52,350 bases of DNA, from the NCBI GenBank assembly GCA_017694845.1, contig JADIMI010000034.1, forward strand, positions 1 through 52,350, written 5' to 3'. Numbering within the stretch: the first letter of the stretch is position 1; each line of letters begins with the position of its first letter. The DNA is from Candidatus Cryptobacteroides intestinavium (GTDB lineage Bacteria > Bacteroidota > Bacteroidia > Bacteroidales > UBA932). Under the pieces are notes generated by a model. It was not told where the DNA came from. It was given only the letters and a program-made list of their open reading frames with translations, and did no database searches. The translations under genes and the position numbers were made by a program. Positions 18,601-26,360 of this stretch are shown piece after piece.

Positions 18601-18736
18601 AATACCTTGCGGGGTATGCTATCCAAGCCCGGCAGGTTACAAGGCAGTCAGCTTCGGATTCCCTCTCGAAGCGGTGGCACCGGGCGACGGGACAGATATG
18701 ATAATCGACACAACCATTAAATTTTTCAGGCAATGA
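15632..18736 (+). CDS. Amidase_3-like protein split by a golvesin-type domain, with FN3 and C-terminal domains
   Basis: A 1034-residue secreted protein (signal peptide to about residue 22), of the kind usually annotated as xanthan lyase or golvesin C-terminal-like. Reading it by eye: residues 158-222 look like the first half of an N-acetylmuramoyl-L-alanine amidase (IALWPSHGRYYD, His166). Residues 226-378 are a golvesin-type beta domain (DNDHTS, AVWTPDIP, YTVHHLGG). The amidase then resumes with DLTFAFHSDAG (His469) and LLENFSHQNF (Glu553), the positions of the second His and the catalytic Glu. An FN3-like domain (about 600-710) and a 300-residue C-terminal alpha/beta domain follow. Peptidoglycan cleavage is an inference. 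It overlaps both neighbours by 4 bases. Confidence 0.72.
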   Translation: MKTFRSISLVLAICIGVLEMKAQSRIVKDFTPVCDSVSVLLSDRTGVEGKLRLRNIMKRGNSLDFYFTVSLSDFPWRESDYRWFRTTLHSLFPDRYRGYTLGEIYSKREKAAALVVRELGYDGNPVHTRHRKADPRGHTVPLVTRYDRPFYTEGLSGRHIALWPSHGRYYDQNSGRWIWQRPVLFTSVEDMLSTGFVLPYLVPMLENAGAYVMLPRERDTSHIEIIIDNDHTSGGRGTGTYTESGKWEDAGTGFADTAAVYTGLANPFTAGTARKAQCGKAARAVWTPDIPERGRYAVYISYKTLENSSCCADYTVHHLGGETRFLVNQKAGGGTWIYLGTFEFDKGRQGYVELLSTAPDGQKPAKGSVVSADAVKIGGGMGNIARNISGDNGSLPETSGMPRYAEAARYWLQWAGMDSTVFSHNNLKDDYRDDLFSRGDWVDFMSGGSAINPKKEGRRIPVDLTFAFHSDAGIAQNDSIVGTLTIYTRTNIRADRLPDGENRLTAREFADIVQSQVANDLKACIDTSWNRRQIWDRAYRESRTPPCPTILLENFSHQNFSDMRCAMDPSFRFILSRAIYKGMLKYLSNRYGCPYTVQPLPVHSMSAVITDSCTVDISWLPREDRLEPTAMADRYMLYTRVDDGGFDNGREADIWTSPDGRVHTFIKIRPGHIYSYMVTAVNGGGESFPSEILSAGIPDNGSGLDSLFIVVNNFTRVSAPAWFDTPDIAGFNSSADAGMPYISDISYTGDMYEFRRSSGFRSNVNPGFGASSGEHSGRPVPGNTFDYTYTHGKAIFASGYPFCSASSAAFAADSTLYGAAGCRYAGGERRFFAADIICGEQVTTLTGKTGTAEKYRVFPAALQNAIRTFTSRGGNILVSGSHIGTDIWDSIFPVETDSTFRAESIDFAEDVLGYTWVTGHASRTGVINFTDSPFQEAAKGSPSGTGMSREALPADWTVGSRTDIYRVVSPDGISPSNRHSYIISEYGDSRIPCGVCYPSPAGYKAVSFGFPLEAVAPGDGTDMIIDTTIKFFRQ

Positions 18737-20061
18737 CAGAACGTTTTGCAGACATCATCGGGCTTATCCGCAAGGAAGTCAAACCGGCACTCGGCTGTAC
18801 AGAACCGATAGCAGTCGCACTTGCAGTGGCAAAGGCCGTGGAAATCATTGAAGACAGATGTTCATACGGTGCAGACAGGGGAGACTGGAGAATGGCTGCG
18901 GATATGGATGTGAAGGTGGCGGTCAGCGGCAACATACTCAAGAACGGTATGGGCGTCGGTATCCCGGGGACAGGTATGGTGGGGCTATACATAGCATCAG
19001 CCCTCGGAGCTGTCTGCGGGAGATCGGAATACGGGCTCGAAGTTCTGCACGACATTGATGAGAAATATATAGCAAGAGCACGCAGGATGGTAGAGGACAG
19101 AAAGATCCGCATTGAACTTGCAGACACCGACAAGAAACTCTACATCAAGGCCAGTGTAGGTACCGGAGATGGGCACACCGCTTCCGCCGTGATAGAAAAT
19201 GACCACGACAATATAGTGGAGACCTGGTTCGATGACCATATCCTCGTCTGCTCCACTGCCGGGGACGTTGCCGACCAGGGACATCGTGACACGAAAGATT
19301 ACGGACTGACCGTCAAGGAGATATACGATTTCGCCAAGACTGTGGACTATGATGATATAAAATTCATCCTCGAATCGCGCGACCTCAACCTGACACTTGC
19401 GGAAGAGGGGCTGAAAGGAGACTACGGACTGAAAGTCGGCAAGACCATACACTGTTCCAGACACAGGAAAGTCTTCGGGAACGATTTTATGAGCTATGCA
19501 ATGTCCCTGACAGCCGCTGCATCGGATGCCCGTATGGCAGGCTGCACACTCCCGGCAATGAGCAATTCCGGAAGCGGCAACCAGGGCATAACAGTGACAA
19601 TGCCTGTCATAGCATACGCCATCAAGCACGGCATAGACGATGAGACCCTGGCAAGGGCACTGGTGCTGAGCCACCTGACAGCCATCCACATCAAAGGGTA
19701 TCTCGGCAAGCTGTCCGCCCTGTGCGGCTGCGTGATAGCATCGACCGGCTCGGCATGCGGCCTGGTGTATATGCGGGGAGGTTCATACGAGGCCGTCTGC
19801 TCCGCCATCAAGAATATGATAGGAAACATTACCGGAATGGTCTGCGACGGAGCCAAGGTAGGCTGCGCCATGAAGGTGGCATCCGGTGTATCCAGCGCAA
19901 TCCAGTCTGCTGTCCTGGCAATGGACGGTACATGTATATCCGAAAACGACGGCATCATTGAGAAGGACATCGAGAAGACAATCCGCAATCTCGGAAGGAT
20001 AGGCTCGGTAGGAATGCAGAGCGCCGACTCCATGATCCTCGATATTATGGTCTGTAAATGA
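18733..20061 (+). CDS. UPF0597 / L-cysteine desulfidase-like Fe-S protein
   Basis: A 442-residue protein of the YhaM/CyuA group, related to the alpha part of iron-sulfur serine dehydratases. It has the family's opening ALGCTEPIAVA (Cys22), GNQGIT near residue 285, and Cys residues near 332-334 (LCGCVIAS) and about 371-377 (CDGAKVGC), which fit ligands of a [4Fe-4S] cluster. CyuA breaks cysteine down to pyruvate, ammonia and sulfide. The start ATG overlaps the previous stop (ATGA), so it ends the exporter-to-desulfidase run. The link between envelope genes and cysteine breakdown is not obvious. The gene converges with umuC, 33 bases away. Confidence 0.82.
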   Translation: MTERFADIIGLIRKEVKPALGCTEPIAVALAVAKAVEIIEDRCSYGADRGDWRMAADMDVKVAVSGNILKNGMGVGIPGTGMVGLYIASALGAVCGRSEYGLEVLHDIDEKYIARARRMVEDRKIRIELADTDKKLYIKASVGTGDGHTASAVIENDHDNIVETWFDDHILVCSTAGDVADQGHRDTKDYGLTVKEIYDFAKTVDYDDIKFILESRDLNLTLAEEGLKGDYGLKVGKTIHCSRHRKVFGNDFMSYAMSLTAAASDARMAGCTLPAMSNSGSGNQGITVTMPVIAYAIKHGIDDETLARALVLSHLTAIHIKGYLGKLSALCGCVIASTGSACGLVYMRGGSYEAVCSAIKNMIGNITGMVCDGAKVGCAMKVASGVSSAIQSAVLAMDGTCISENDGIIEKDIEKTIRNLGRIGSVGMQSADSMILDIMVCK

Positions 20062-20094
20062 TGGGGGCCGGACAGGAAACCAGGCATCCGTGAT

Positions 20095-21444
20095 TCAGTG
20101 TATTTCCAGAATATCTTTGAAATCGGTGGAATAGAGGCGTGACCTGTGCTCGCTGCGGATGCCATCGGCAAAATGGCCGAGATGCTGGGAGGCAAGCCCT
20201 ATCACATCCCTTCCTGTCATATGCCTCCGTCTGCTGTTCATTCCATCGCCTGGTATGGATGGCTGACCGGGCTGTCCGATGCCTGCCTGGGAGAAGCGCC
20301 TGTTTTCATTGACAGCATCCATCACGGAAGAAAGCACATCCTGGCGGTGCCGCATACTGTCATCGAAATCGAAGATCACCCCCTGTACGGAACCATAGTC
20401 TACAATCCCGTCCACCACCACACCTGCCTTCTTGTACTGGTATCCCGGTCTGAAGATCATCTTCAAGGCCCTGAGAGAGGCAGAAACTATCTCGTATGTA
20501 CTGTTCGCCGCCACAGGCAGAGTGACAGTCACTTCAGGACAGTACTGGGCGAGATCGTTCCGAAACCTGTTGGTCCTGAGGAATGTCGTCACATTGGATG
20601 CTGCAGTCCCCTCCTCCCTGAGCTTTCTGGCGCAATGAGCGGCAAAGTCAGCCACTTTCACCGCAATGGCATCCTCTGTCTCTATCATATCGGCAAACGA
20701 GCGGGATGTACAGATGGACTTGCGCCTGTCCGGGAGCTCCTCGGCAAGACAGACCGTCCCCTGAAGCTCCTTCCACGTCCGAACCCCAGGCACGGCAAAA
20801 TTCCGGTCGACCCACTCCTCAGGCCTGGAGACAAAGTCGGCTGCCGTCCGCACCCCTGAATCAAGCATCTTCACCACATTCCTTCTCCCGACACCCCAGA
20901 CATCCCCTATCGGTGTCAGCTCCAGCGCCTTCATTCTCTTGCTGTCACTGTCTATCACACATACGCCCTTGTATCCCCTGTACTTCTTGGCAAAATGACT
21001 GGCAATCTTGGCAAGAGTCTTGGTCGGGGCCACACCTATGCTGACCGGGATCCCTACCCATTTCCTGATCCTTCCGACAAGCTCCCTGCAGATATCGACC
21101 GTCCTTTCAGAAGACAGCCCATCCATCACAAGAAACGCCTCATCTATCGAATAGATCTCAATCTTCGGCACGGCATCGGCGAGGATCGACATCACCCTGT
21201 CAGACAGGTCTCCATAAAGTATATAGTTGGAAGAGCACGCCACAAGCCGCCCCTGCTCCACCAAATGCTTCACCTGATAGAAAGGCGTCCCCATCTTTAT
21301 CCCCATTGCCTTGCTCTCGTTGCTCCTCGCCACCACGCACCCGTCATTGTTGGAAAGCACCACGACCGGCCTCCCCTCCAGCTGCGGACGGAAGACCCTT
21401 TCGCACGAAACGAAAAAATTATTGCAGTCGACAAGGGCGTACAT
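20095..21444 (-). CDS. umuC: Y-family translesion DNA polymerase, UmuC (Pol V catalytic subunit)
   Basis: The start at 21444 gives [15 protein letters not shown], matching the UmuC opening; upstream in-frame codons are not family-like. Metal-binding residues of the palm are present: D7 (ALVDCNN) and D101-E102 (YSIDEAF). [10 protein letters not shown] near 31-40 is the steric/finger region. A helix-hairpin-helix-like segment ([11 protein letters not shown]) and the little-finger domain follow. The C terminus ends with the Bacteroidota-style [11 protein letters not shown]. UmuC extends primers past DNA lesions with low fidelity when bound to UmuD'2 and RecA. Its ATG shares one base with the umuD stop (TGATG). 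Confidence 0.93.
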   Translation of the reverse strand: MYALVDCNNFFVSCERVFRPQLEGRPVVVLSNNDGCVVARSNESKAMGIKMGTPFYQVKHLVEQGRLVACSSNYILYGDLSDRVMSILADAVPKIEIYSIDEAFLVMDGLSSERTVDICRELVGRIRKWVGIPVSIGVAPTKTLAKIASHFAKKYRGYKGVCVIDSDSKRMKALELTPIGDVWGVGRRNVVKMLDSGVRTAADFVSRPEEWVDRNFAVPGVRTWKELQGTVCLAEELPDRRKSICTSRSFADMIETEDAIAVKVADFAAHCARKLREEGTAASNVTTFLRTNRFRNDLAQYCPEVTVTLPVAANSTYEIVSASLRALKMIFRPGYQYKKAGVVVDGIVDYGSVQGVIFDFDDSMRHRQDVLSSVMDAVNENRRFSQAGIGQPGQPSIPGDGMNSRRRHMTGRDVIGLASQHLGHFADGIRSEHRSRLYSTDFKDILEIH

Positions 21445-21746
21445 CAGACCTTCTTTATGACGTATGTCACAATCCCCCACACCATAAGATCTCCCGCGGA
21501 GGCATAGTCATCTCCAGACAGTCTTCTGAGGGCGAACTCGCCATCTATGAAGCATACCGCCAGAGTGCCTTCCGATGGATCTAGAGACCTGTCTATCACC
21601 AGCACATCCCCTTTGTCCACACCCTCGGCACTCATAGCGCCGGTCACCACCCTGCCATAGAAAGTAGCGGCGGGATGGAGCACGAGCTCTCTGTTGAGAT
21701 CAATGCAAGGGGACATATAGTCCTGGGCAGGTGACGGGAAAGCCAT
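21444..21746 (-). CDS. umuD: UmuD'-like protein lacking the cleavage arm and the Ser-Lys catalytic pair
   Basis: The 100-residue product begins [13 protein letters not shown], exactly at the FPSPA segment that follows the Cys-Gly cleavage site of full-length UmuD, so the N-terminal arm is absent. The peptidase fold is recognisable ([40 protein letters not shown]). In the usual GDSM motif the Ser is Ala37 (TGAMS), and the catalytic Lys of DGEFTLKRL is Arg74. A stretch of about 30 residues before the last strand is also missing. I chose this start because the only good -7 box is at 21801-21808 and no in-frame ATG, GTG or TTG lies between it and 21746. It would give UmuD' directly, without RecA-stimulated cleavage. 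Confidence 0.82.
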   Translation of the reverse strand: MAFPSPAQDYMSPCIDLNRELVLHPAATFYGRVVTGAMSAEGVDKGDVLVIDRSLDPSEGTLAVCFIDGEFALRRLSGDDYASAGDLMVWGIVTYVIKKV

Positions 21747-21800
21747 AAAACCAATAAAACAGTTGACAACCTCCGTCCGGTATCGACGGAATACGGAAGA

Positions 21801-21808
21801 CAAAAATA
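21801..21808 (-). promoter_or_regulatory. Probable -7 element for umuDC
   Basis: TATTTTTG on the minus strand. Transcription would begin near 21794 and give a leader of about 48 bases before the umuD ATG. The -33 position has no clear TTTG. I see no palindromic SOS-box-like site next to it. Confidence 0.55.
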
Positions 21809-21829
21809 GGAAAATTCCCGACAATAGGA

Positions 21830-21837
21830 TATTTTTG
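21830..21837 (+). promoter_or_regulatory. Probable -7 element for the divergent GNAT/Mom-like gene
   Basis: TATTTTTG followed by C. The start site would fall near 21843, just after the ATG at 21839, which is why the next ATG (21866) is taken as the start of that gene. Confidence 0.5.
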
Positions 21838-21865
21838 CATGCAAAACCTTCCATATTCATCCATA

Positions 21866-22858
21866 ATGGGGCTTCCTTTATTCGTGCAGCGAATCGCAGA
21901 TGCACTGACAGACAGCGGCATCCTTGTCCACGCCATCCGGCGGGACATGACAGTCATACTCTCCGCGGCAGGGAAAGGAGGACACCGTGCGGATTTCATA
22001 GTGCTGGATCCTGCAGCCAGGACACCGGATGAAGCGTTCCGGGACTCCGGTATCATATCACATCTTCTGAGGGCGCATATACGCCCCCGTCCGGCAGTCA
22101 TCGTCCGTGACTTGTGGGAAAGGCATCCCGAGATGATGAAGGAAAGGATGCTTGCACACTGCGGGATCTTCACCCCGGTATTCGCCCGCAACTGCGAAGT
22201 CCGCAGGATCAGCAGACCGGAAGCAGACTCCTTCCTTGAGATGACCCACAGCTACGGAGGGGCGGCCAGCAGATACTGCTACGGGCTGTTCATAAAAAAT
22301 ATACGTAACAGAAATATACGCTATGGTATGGAAATCCCGGAAGACAGCCCGGTAGCCGTAGCCGAATTCTCGAACGCAAGGAGATGGATAAAAGGAGACA
22401 GGAAGATCCGGTCATACGAATGGATAAGATATGCCTCTCTGCCGGGGATGAGGATAAGCGGAGGAATGGGCAAGATCCTGAAACATTTCATTTCGGATAT
22501 AGCCCCGGATGACATTATGAGCTATGCCGACCTGGAATGGTCCGACGGATCCGTATACAGACAGCTGGGATTTTCTGAAGATGGCTTCAAGGACCCGGTA
22601 CTGTTCTCCATAGACCGTTCCGACTGGACCCGCACTCCTCTCGGCCGCAGCATATCCCCCGCCTGCCATTCTGCCACACCCTCACACTGTCATTCCGAAC
22701 CGCCCTCAGCCTGTCATTCCGAACCGCCCTCAGCCTGTCATTCTGAACCGCCCTCAGCCTGTCATTCTGAGCGAAGCGAAGAATCTGCCACACCCCCCAT
22801 ATCATACTACCGCAACCTCGGAAGCATCAAATTCCGGCTGAAACTCACAGATTACTGA
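21866..22858 (+). CDS. Uncharacterised protein with GNAT/Mom-like (Hef-like phage) C-terminal domain, carrying a repeat insertion
   Basis: I do not recognise a named family for the whole 330-residue protein. The second half has the style of the acetyltransferase-fold proteins in phages called Hef-like or related to Mom: a Ser-Tyr-Gly-Gly stretch, an [10 protein letters not shown] segment, [10 protein letters not shown], then [21 protein letters not shown], a strand-helix ending typical of that group. The N-terminal 120 residues look like a small alpha/beta domain. Residues about 266-311 are translated dispersed repeat (three HSEPPSAC units, then CHSERSEES). The frame then returns to what looks like a true C terminus ([14 protein letters not shown]). 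It diverges from umuDC with a shared 100-base control region. Function unknown; a nucleic-acid-modifying or acyl-transfer role is a guess. Confidence 0.6.
   Translation: MGLPLFVQRIADALTDSGILVHAIRRDMTVILSAAGKGGHRADFIVLDPAARTPDEAFRDSGIISHLLRAHIRPRPAVIVRDLWERHPEMMKERMLAHCGIFTPVFARNCEVRRISRPEADSFLEMTHSYGGAASRYCYGLFIKNIRNRNIRYGMEIPEDSPVAVAEFSNARRWIKGDRKIRSYEWIRYASLPGMRISGGMGKILKHFISDIAPDDIMSYADLEWSDGSVYRQLGFSEDGFKDPVLFSIDRSDWTRTPLGRSISPACHSATPSHCHSEPPSACHSEPPSACHSEPPSACHSERSEESATPPISYYRNLGSIKFRLKLTDY
22662..22795 (+). repeat. Dispersed hairpin repeat cluster E with 24-bp tandem amplification, in frame inside a gene
   Basis: Three half units of 24 bases (starting at 22687, 22711 and 22735; CTGTCATTCCGAACCGCCCTCAGC and variants) are followed at 22759 by a complete unit through GAGCGAAGCGAAGAATCTG. 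A degenerate half unit (CTGCCATTCTGCCAC) precedes them at 22662. The 24-base period keeps the host gene in frame. Confidence 0.9.
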
Positions 22859-22867
22859 TATTTTTAC

Positions 22868-22875
22868 TACTTTTG
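22868..22875 (+). promoter_or_regulatory. Probable -7 element and leader of purC
   Basis: TACTTTTG followed by C matches TAnnTTTG. The start site would be near 22882, giving a leader of about 96 bases. The leader holds three copies of CCGGACA (22895, 22927, 22938). No known purine riboswitch pattern is visible. Confidence 0.5.
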
Positions 22876-22977
22876 CAACGCCTCTCCATATATACCGGAC
22901 AGGGCTCCACCTTGTCAGCCGGTACACCGGACAGGCACCGGACATACGATAATATTAGAACTTACAATATATCTATT

Positions 22978-23931
22978 ATGGCAGCAATTGTAAAGACCGA
23001 TTTCAATTTTCCCGGACAGGTCGGCAAATATGTCGGAAAGGTCCGTGATGTCTACAACATCAAAGATGAATACCTTGTAATGGTAGTGTCTGACAGAATC
23101 TCTGCATTCGACGTCGTCCTTCCCGAGGGCATCCCGTACAAGGGACAGGTACTCAACCAGATAGCAGCAAAGTTCCTCGATGCCACTACCGACATACTCC
23201 CTAACTGGAAGATTGCTGCTCCAGACCCGATGGTGACAGTCGGACACAAATGCGAACCGTTCAAGGTGGAGATGGTCATCCGCGGCTACCTTTCCGGACA
23301 TGCCTGGAGAGAATACAAGGCCGGCAAGCGCAGCATATGCGGAATGGAAATGCCTGACGGAATGGTAGAGAACCAGAAATTCCCGGAACCGCTCATCACT
23401 CCGACATCAAAGGCTGCCGAAGGACACGATGAGGACATTTCCAAAGAAGAGATCATATCATCCGGGCTAGTAAGCCGCGAAGACTACGAGAAGCTCGAAG
23501 CATACACAAAAGCGCTGTTCCAGAGAGGGACAGAGATCGCTGCAAAGATGGGACTTATCCTTGTGGACACCAAATATGAGTTCGGAAAGAAAGACGGGGT
23601 GATCTATCTTATGGACGAGATACACACACCTGACTCTTCAAGATATTTCTATGCAGACGGGTACGAGGAAAGACTCGCAAAAGGAGAGAGACAGAAGCAG
23701 CTTTCCAAGGAATTCGTAAGGGAATGGCTGATGGCCAACGGCTTCCAGGGACAGGAAGGACAGAAGGTGCCTGAAATGACTCCCGAGATTGTAGCCGGTA
23801 TCACAGACAGATATATCGAACTCTACGAACACATCACAGGAGAGAAGTTCGTCAAGGCCGAGGAAGGCACCGAGACAGATATCCTTGCCCGGATAGAGAA
23901 GAATGTCACCGAATGCATTTCCTCCCTGTAA
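22978..23931 (+). CDS. purC: Phosphoribosylaminoimidazole-succinocarboxamide synthase
   Basis: PurC (SAICAR synthetase) joins CAIR and aspartate with ATP in purine synthesis. The 317-residue form is the longer type seen in Bacteroidota and yeast. Visible motifs: GKVRDVYN (nucleotide-binding P-loop-like, residues 20-27), [34 protein letters not shown] near 101, and DTKYEFG with [12 protein letters not shown] near 200-222, which carry substrate contacts. The start is the ATG at 22978; upstream in-frame codons belong to the leader. It is followed by a strong terminator and appears monocistronic. Confidence 0.96.
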   Translation: MAAIVKTDFNFPGQVGKYVGKVRDVYNIKDEYLVMVVSDRISAFDVVLPEGIPYKGQVLNQIAAKFLDATTDILPNWKIAAPDPMVTVGHKCEPFKVEMVIRGYLSGHAWREYKAGKRSICGMEMPDGMVENQKFPEPLITPTSKAAEGHDEDISKEEIISSGLVSREDYEKLEAYTKALFQRGTEIAAKMGLILVDTKYEFGKKDGVIYLMDEIHTPDSSRYFYADGYEERLAKGERQKQLSKEFVREWLMANGFQGQEGQKVPEMTPEIVAGITDRYIELYEHITGEKFVKAEEGTETDILARIEKNVTECISSL

Positions 23932-23960
23932 TCGGACATATTTATCACACTTAAAGAACA

Positions 23961-24006
23961 GACTCCTGCCCCGCACGGTCATCTGCGAAGGCAGGAGTCA
24001 TTTTTT
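23961..24006 (+). terminator. Intrinsic terminator after purC
   Basis: GACTCCTGCC (23961-23970) pairs perfectly with GGCAGGAGTC (23990-23999). An A and six T residues follow. Confidence 0.93.
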
Positions 24007-24054
24007 GGGGATCACCGTCGGCCGCCAGATTTTTGTCGGTAGTATAAATTACAT

Positions 24055-24268
24055 TGTCATCCTGAACGACGCCGATTTTTGTCATCCTGAACGCAGCCGT
24101 CAGGCGGAGTGAAGGATCTGAAGCACCTCCCCGGGGCCTTGCCCGGTTTTCCTACCCAGATTCTTCGCTTCGCTCAGAATGACAGAGAAGACGCTCTGTA
24201 CCAGATTCTTCGCTGCGCTCAGAATGACAAGAGAAGACGTTCAGAATGACAGAGGCGTCGTTCAGAAT
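24055..24268 (+). repeat. Dispersed hairpin repeat cluster F between purC and DUF4954
   Basis: Two forward starts (TGTCATCCTGAACG at 24055 and 24081, the second continuing to GTGAAGGATCTGAAGCACC) face two complete inverted copies ending in AGAATGACA (about 24159-24184 and 24202-24229) and two short inverted halves (GTTCAGAATGACA, GTTCAGAAT). Together with the purC terminator this fills the gene-free stretch 23932-24275; I see no other gene in it. Confidence 0.88.
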
Positions 24269-24275
24269 AATCGAT

Positions 24276-26267
24276 TCAGGAGATCTTACGGAGCCTGGAT
24301 ATGAGTTCATCCCCGAGCTCAGTCTTGCGCCTGATATGGTCGAGAGTCTCCATCACAAACGGATTGGACTCGAACTGTCCTCCCCGGACTTCAGCGAAAT
24401 CCAGATTTCTGGTATCGACATCTCCATCTGCACCGAAACTGGTCATCGCAGAAAGAGAGAATTCCTTCTTCGCATCCTCATACACCATCCTGTCCAGCCC
24501 CACAACGGCATTCTTCCACTGCTCCACTATATCAATCACATCGGCTGCCGTGATCTTCTCCGGAGAAATCCCGTAGAACAGGGAAATCCTGTCATATGCC
24601 CAGGCCCATTCATAATCATAATAATGTGAATGCATATCGAGGAAACGGGAATGCATCTGCGCCACATCCGTGACACGGCCCTGCTCTATGTCATCCATCA
24701 GACTCTCGACCTCCGATTTCGGAGCTATCATACCAGACACATCCACCCAGTCTCCCTTTCCGGTCAATGTATCAGGCCTCAGCCTCTCCCTAATCTGCTC
24801 ATCACTTGTGAAATCTATCCCCTCAAGCCTCTTTATCACAGAATTACCAAGGAACTTGTTGATTGCTATATTATAGTATTTCAATCCGTTGCGCAAAGAT
24901 GAACTTCTTATCTTCGCCCCCATATAGGAATATTTGTCCGACATATCACCGGAGGCTGCCACTATCCCCTCGAGTATACCTACAGCCTTGAACATCTTCT
25001 GGACAGTGAACGGGCTCAGCAGATTATAATTGATGCAGTCGAGCATGTCAGGATCCTTCCTGCCGTCACGCCTCGGCCATTTCTTCGCATCCCTTATCGT
25101 ACCGACACTCTTGAGATTCACCCCGGGGAAAATAAAGGATGTACCCTGCTGCTCGATAAGATACGAAAACGGCATATTCGAAGTGTCCAGATGTGACACA
25201 TGTCTTCCCATCACCAGAGAAAACGCACCTATCTTTGCAGGCCACAGCAGATAAGAATCAGAGGAAGTCTTGGCCCCTCTCTCCATAATGCCTTGGTGTA
25301 TAGGCCCCAGCTTATACATATGGTTGCTCTGGTTGGAACCGGAGCCTGCATTCATAAAGGAGAACATTCCGGCGATCAGCAGAGTGGACTTGTGATGAGT
25401 CACCGTGTACGGTCCGGCGAATATCGCGCATGCCTCACCGTTCTCTCCCTGGCAGTTGCTGAAAAAGAGCGAATCCGAAGCGGAATAAGTATGACCGAGA
25501 CGGCAGGCCTGTCCGATGAAACATCTGGAGAATGTCACTCCATCCTCGACGGACGACCCGCTGGAAATGATGAAATCATCCCCTATCACCCCTACGCCTA
25601 TATGGACAGGAGCATCGGCATTGCTGTTTATGCTTCCGTTCTTCAGCCTCGCGGTCCCCTCTATCTTGCAGCAGTCTCCTATCCTGACGTTCTTTATATA
25701 TCCGGCATCCGCAATCATCACATCGGATCCGATCCTTCCGGTCCCGGATGTCACAGAAGCCACATATTTCCCGATCAGTTCCTTCAGTGAAGCGATCAGT
25801 CCGGGCCTGTGCCTGTAAAGGGCCATGATATATGCCTGCTGGGCCGAGAGACGGTCATATATCAACACCTCTCTTCCGCCTGTCTCGTTCAGGACCGACA
25901 CCTCAACCCCGTTTCCGAATGTGCTTGTCCCATCGGTAAGGATTATATCCACATTCTCGATGAAAGTGCCGCTTCCTATCTCGTAGTTGGCGATATAGTT
26001 CTTGACGTTCTCTATACAGCAGTCATTCCCCACTGTCACATTGTGCAGGGTGACATGATAAAGACCGGAATGTTTCTTCATACCTCCGGCCAGCGTAAAT
26101 TCCTTATTGAACGATCCCAGACGTATATTTCCGGAAAACCTTGCATAGAATACATTTTCCGGGTTGAAATCTTCAGCCACCTCTATCGTGGTCCAGTCCG
26201 AAGCAGTGCACATCTGGGACTTAAGCCGGGCAATCTCATCCGGCGTAAGAAGACGGTATCCTGTCAT
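24276..26267 (-). CDS. DUF4954 family protein (left-handed beta-helix type)
   Basis: A 663-residue cytoplasmic-looking protein of the Bacteroidota/Spirochaetota DUF4954 family. Residues about 70-330 show the short hexapeptide-like rhythm (IG.., VxIGDxC, IxNV) of left-handed beta-helix acyl/nucleotidyl-transferase folds, with phrases such as GSDVMIADAGYIKNVRIGDCCKI and CIIGQACRLGHTY-like segments; the C-terminal third is helical. Similarity to sugar-nucleotide transferase helices (GlmU, LpxA) suggests a role in sugar or lipid metabolism, but no function is known. Its ATG overlaps by 4 bases the stop of a 30-residue membrane peptide gene, so translation is likely coupled. It is the last gene of the 30475-to-24276 run. 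Confidence 0.85.
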   Translation of the reverse strand: MTGYRLLTPDEIARLKSQMCTASDWTTIEVAEDFNPENVFYARFSGNIRLGSFNKEFTLAGGMKKHSGLYHVTLHNVTVGNDCCIENVKNYIANYEIGSGTFIENVDIILTDGTSTFGNGVEVSVLNETGGREVLIYDRLSAQQAYIMALYRHRPGLIASLKELIGKYVASVTSGTGRIGSDVMIADAGYIKNVRIGDCCKIEGTARLKNGSINSNADAPVHIGVGVIGDDFIISSGSSVEDGVTFSRCFIGQACRLGHTYSASDSLFFSNCQGENGEACAIFAGPYTVTHHKSTLLIAGMFSFMNAGSGSNQSNHMYKLGPIHQGIMERGAKTSSDSYLLWPAKIGAFSLVMGRHVSHLDTSNMPFSYLIEQQGTSFIFPGVNLKSVGTIRDAKKWPRRDGRKDPDMLDCINYNLLSPFTVQKMFKAVGILEGIVAASGDMSDKYSYMGAKIRSSSLRNGLKYYNIAINKFLGNSVIKRLEGIDFTSDEQIRERLRPDTLTGKGDWVDVSGMIAPKSEVESLMDDIEQGRVTDVAQMHSRFLDMHSHYYDYEWAWAYDRISLFYGISPEKITAADVIDIVEQWKNAVVGLDRMVYEDAKKEFSLSAMTSFGADGDVDTRNLDFAEVRGGQFESNPFVMETLDHIRRKTELGDELISRLRKIS

Positions 26268-26356
26268 ATTGACAATATTACAAAGGATGAAAGAATCAGA
26301 GCCACCACCAGGAAAGCCCCGACCCTTTTCCCGAATTCAAGCATCAACTCTTTCAT
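26264..26356 (-). CDS. 30-residue single-span membrane peptide upstream of DUF4954
   Basis: ATG at 26356, stop TGA at 26264-26266. The product starts MKELMLEFGKRVGAF and continues as an uninterrupted hydrophobic stretch to its end (VVALILSSFVILSI). The positive KR before the hydrophobic part predicts N-in topology with one membrane helix. The stop overlaps the DUF4954 start as ATGA, the same coupling found at real gene junctions across this window, which is the main evidence that it is translated. No ribosome binding site is visible, as for most genes here. It may anchor or regulate the DUF4954 protein, or serve only to deliver ribosomes to its start. I do not recognise a named family. Confidence 0.6.
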   Translation of the reverse strand: MKELMLEFGKRVGAFLVVALILSSFVILSI

Positions 26357-26360
26357 ATAA

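Noticed and set aside
21445..21480. Twelve extra N-terminal residues for UmuC
   Set aside because: The family start MYALVDCNN is at 21444, coupled to the umuD stop; the extension is umuD sequence in another frame.
21747..21905. Longer N terminus for UmuD (153 residues)
   Set aside because: The extra residues do not resemble a UmuD arm, run past the only good promoter box and cover the start of the divergent gene.
22882..22977. Purine riboswitch before purC
   Set aside because: No conserved purine-aptamer loops or terminator are visible in the leader.
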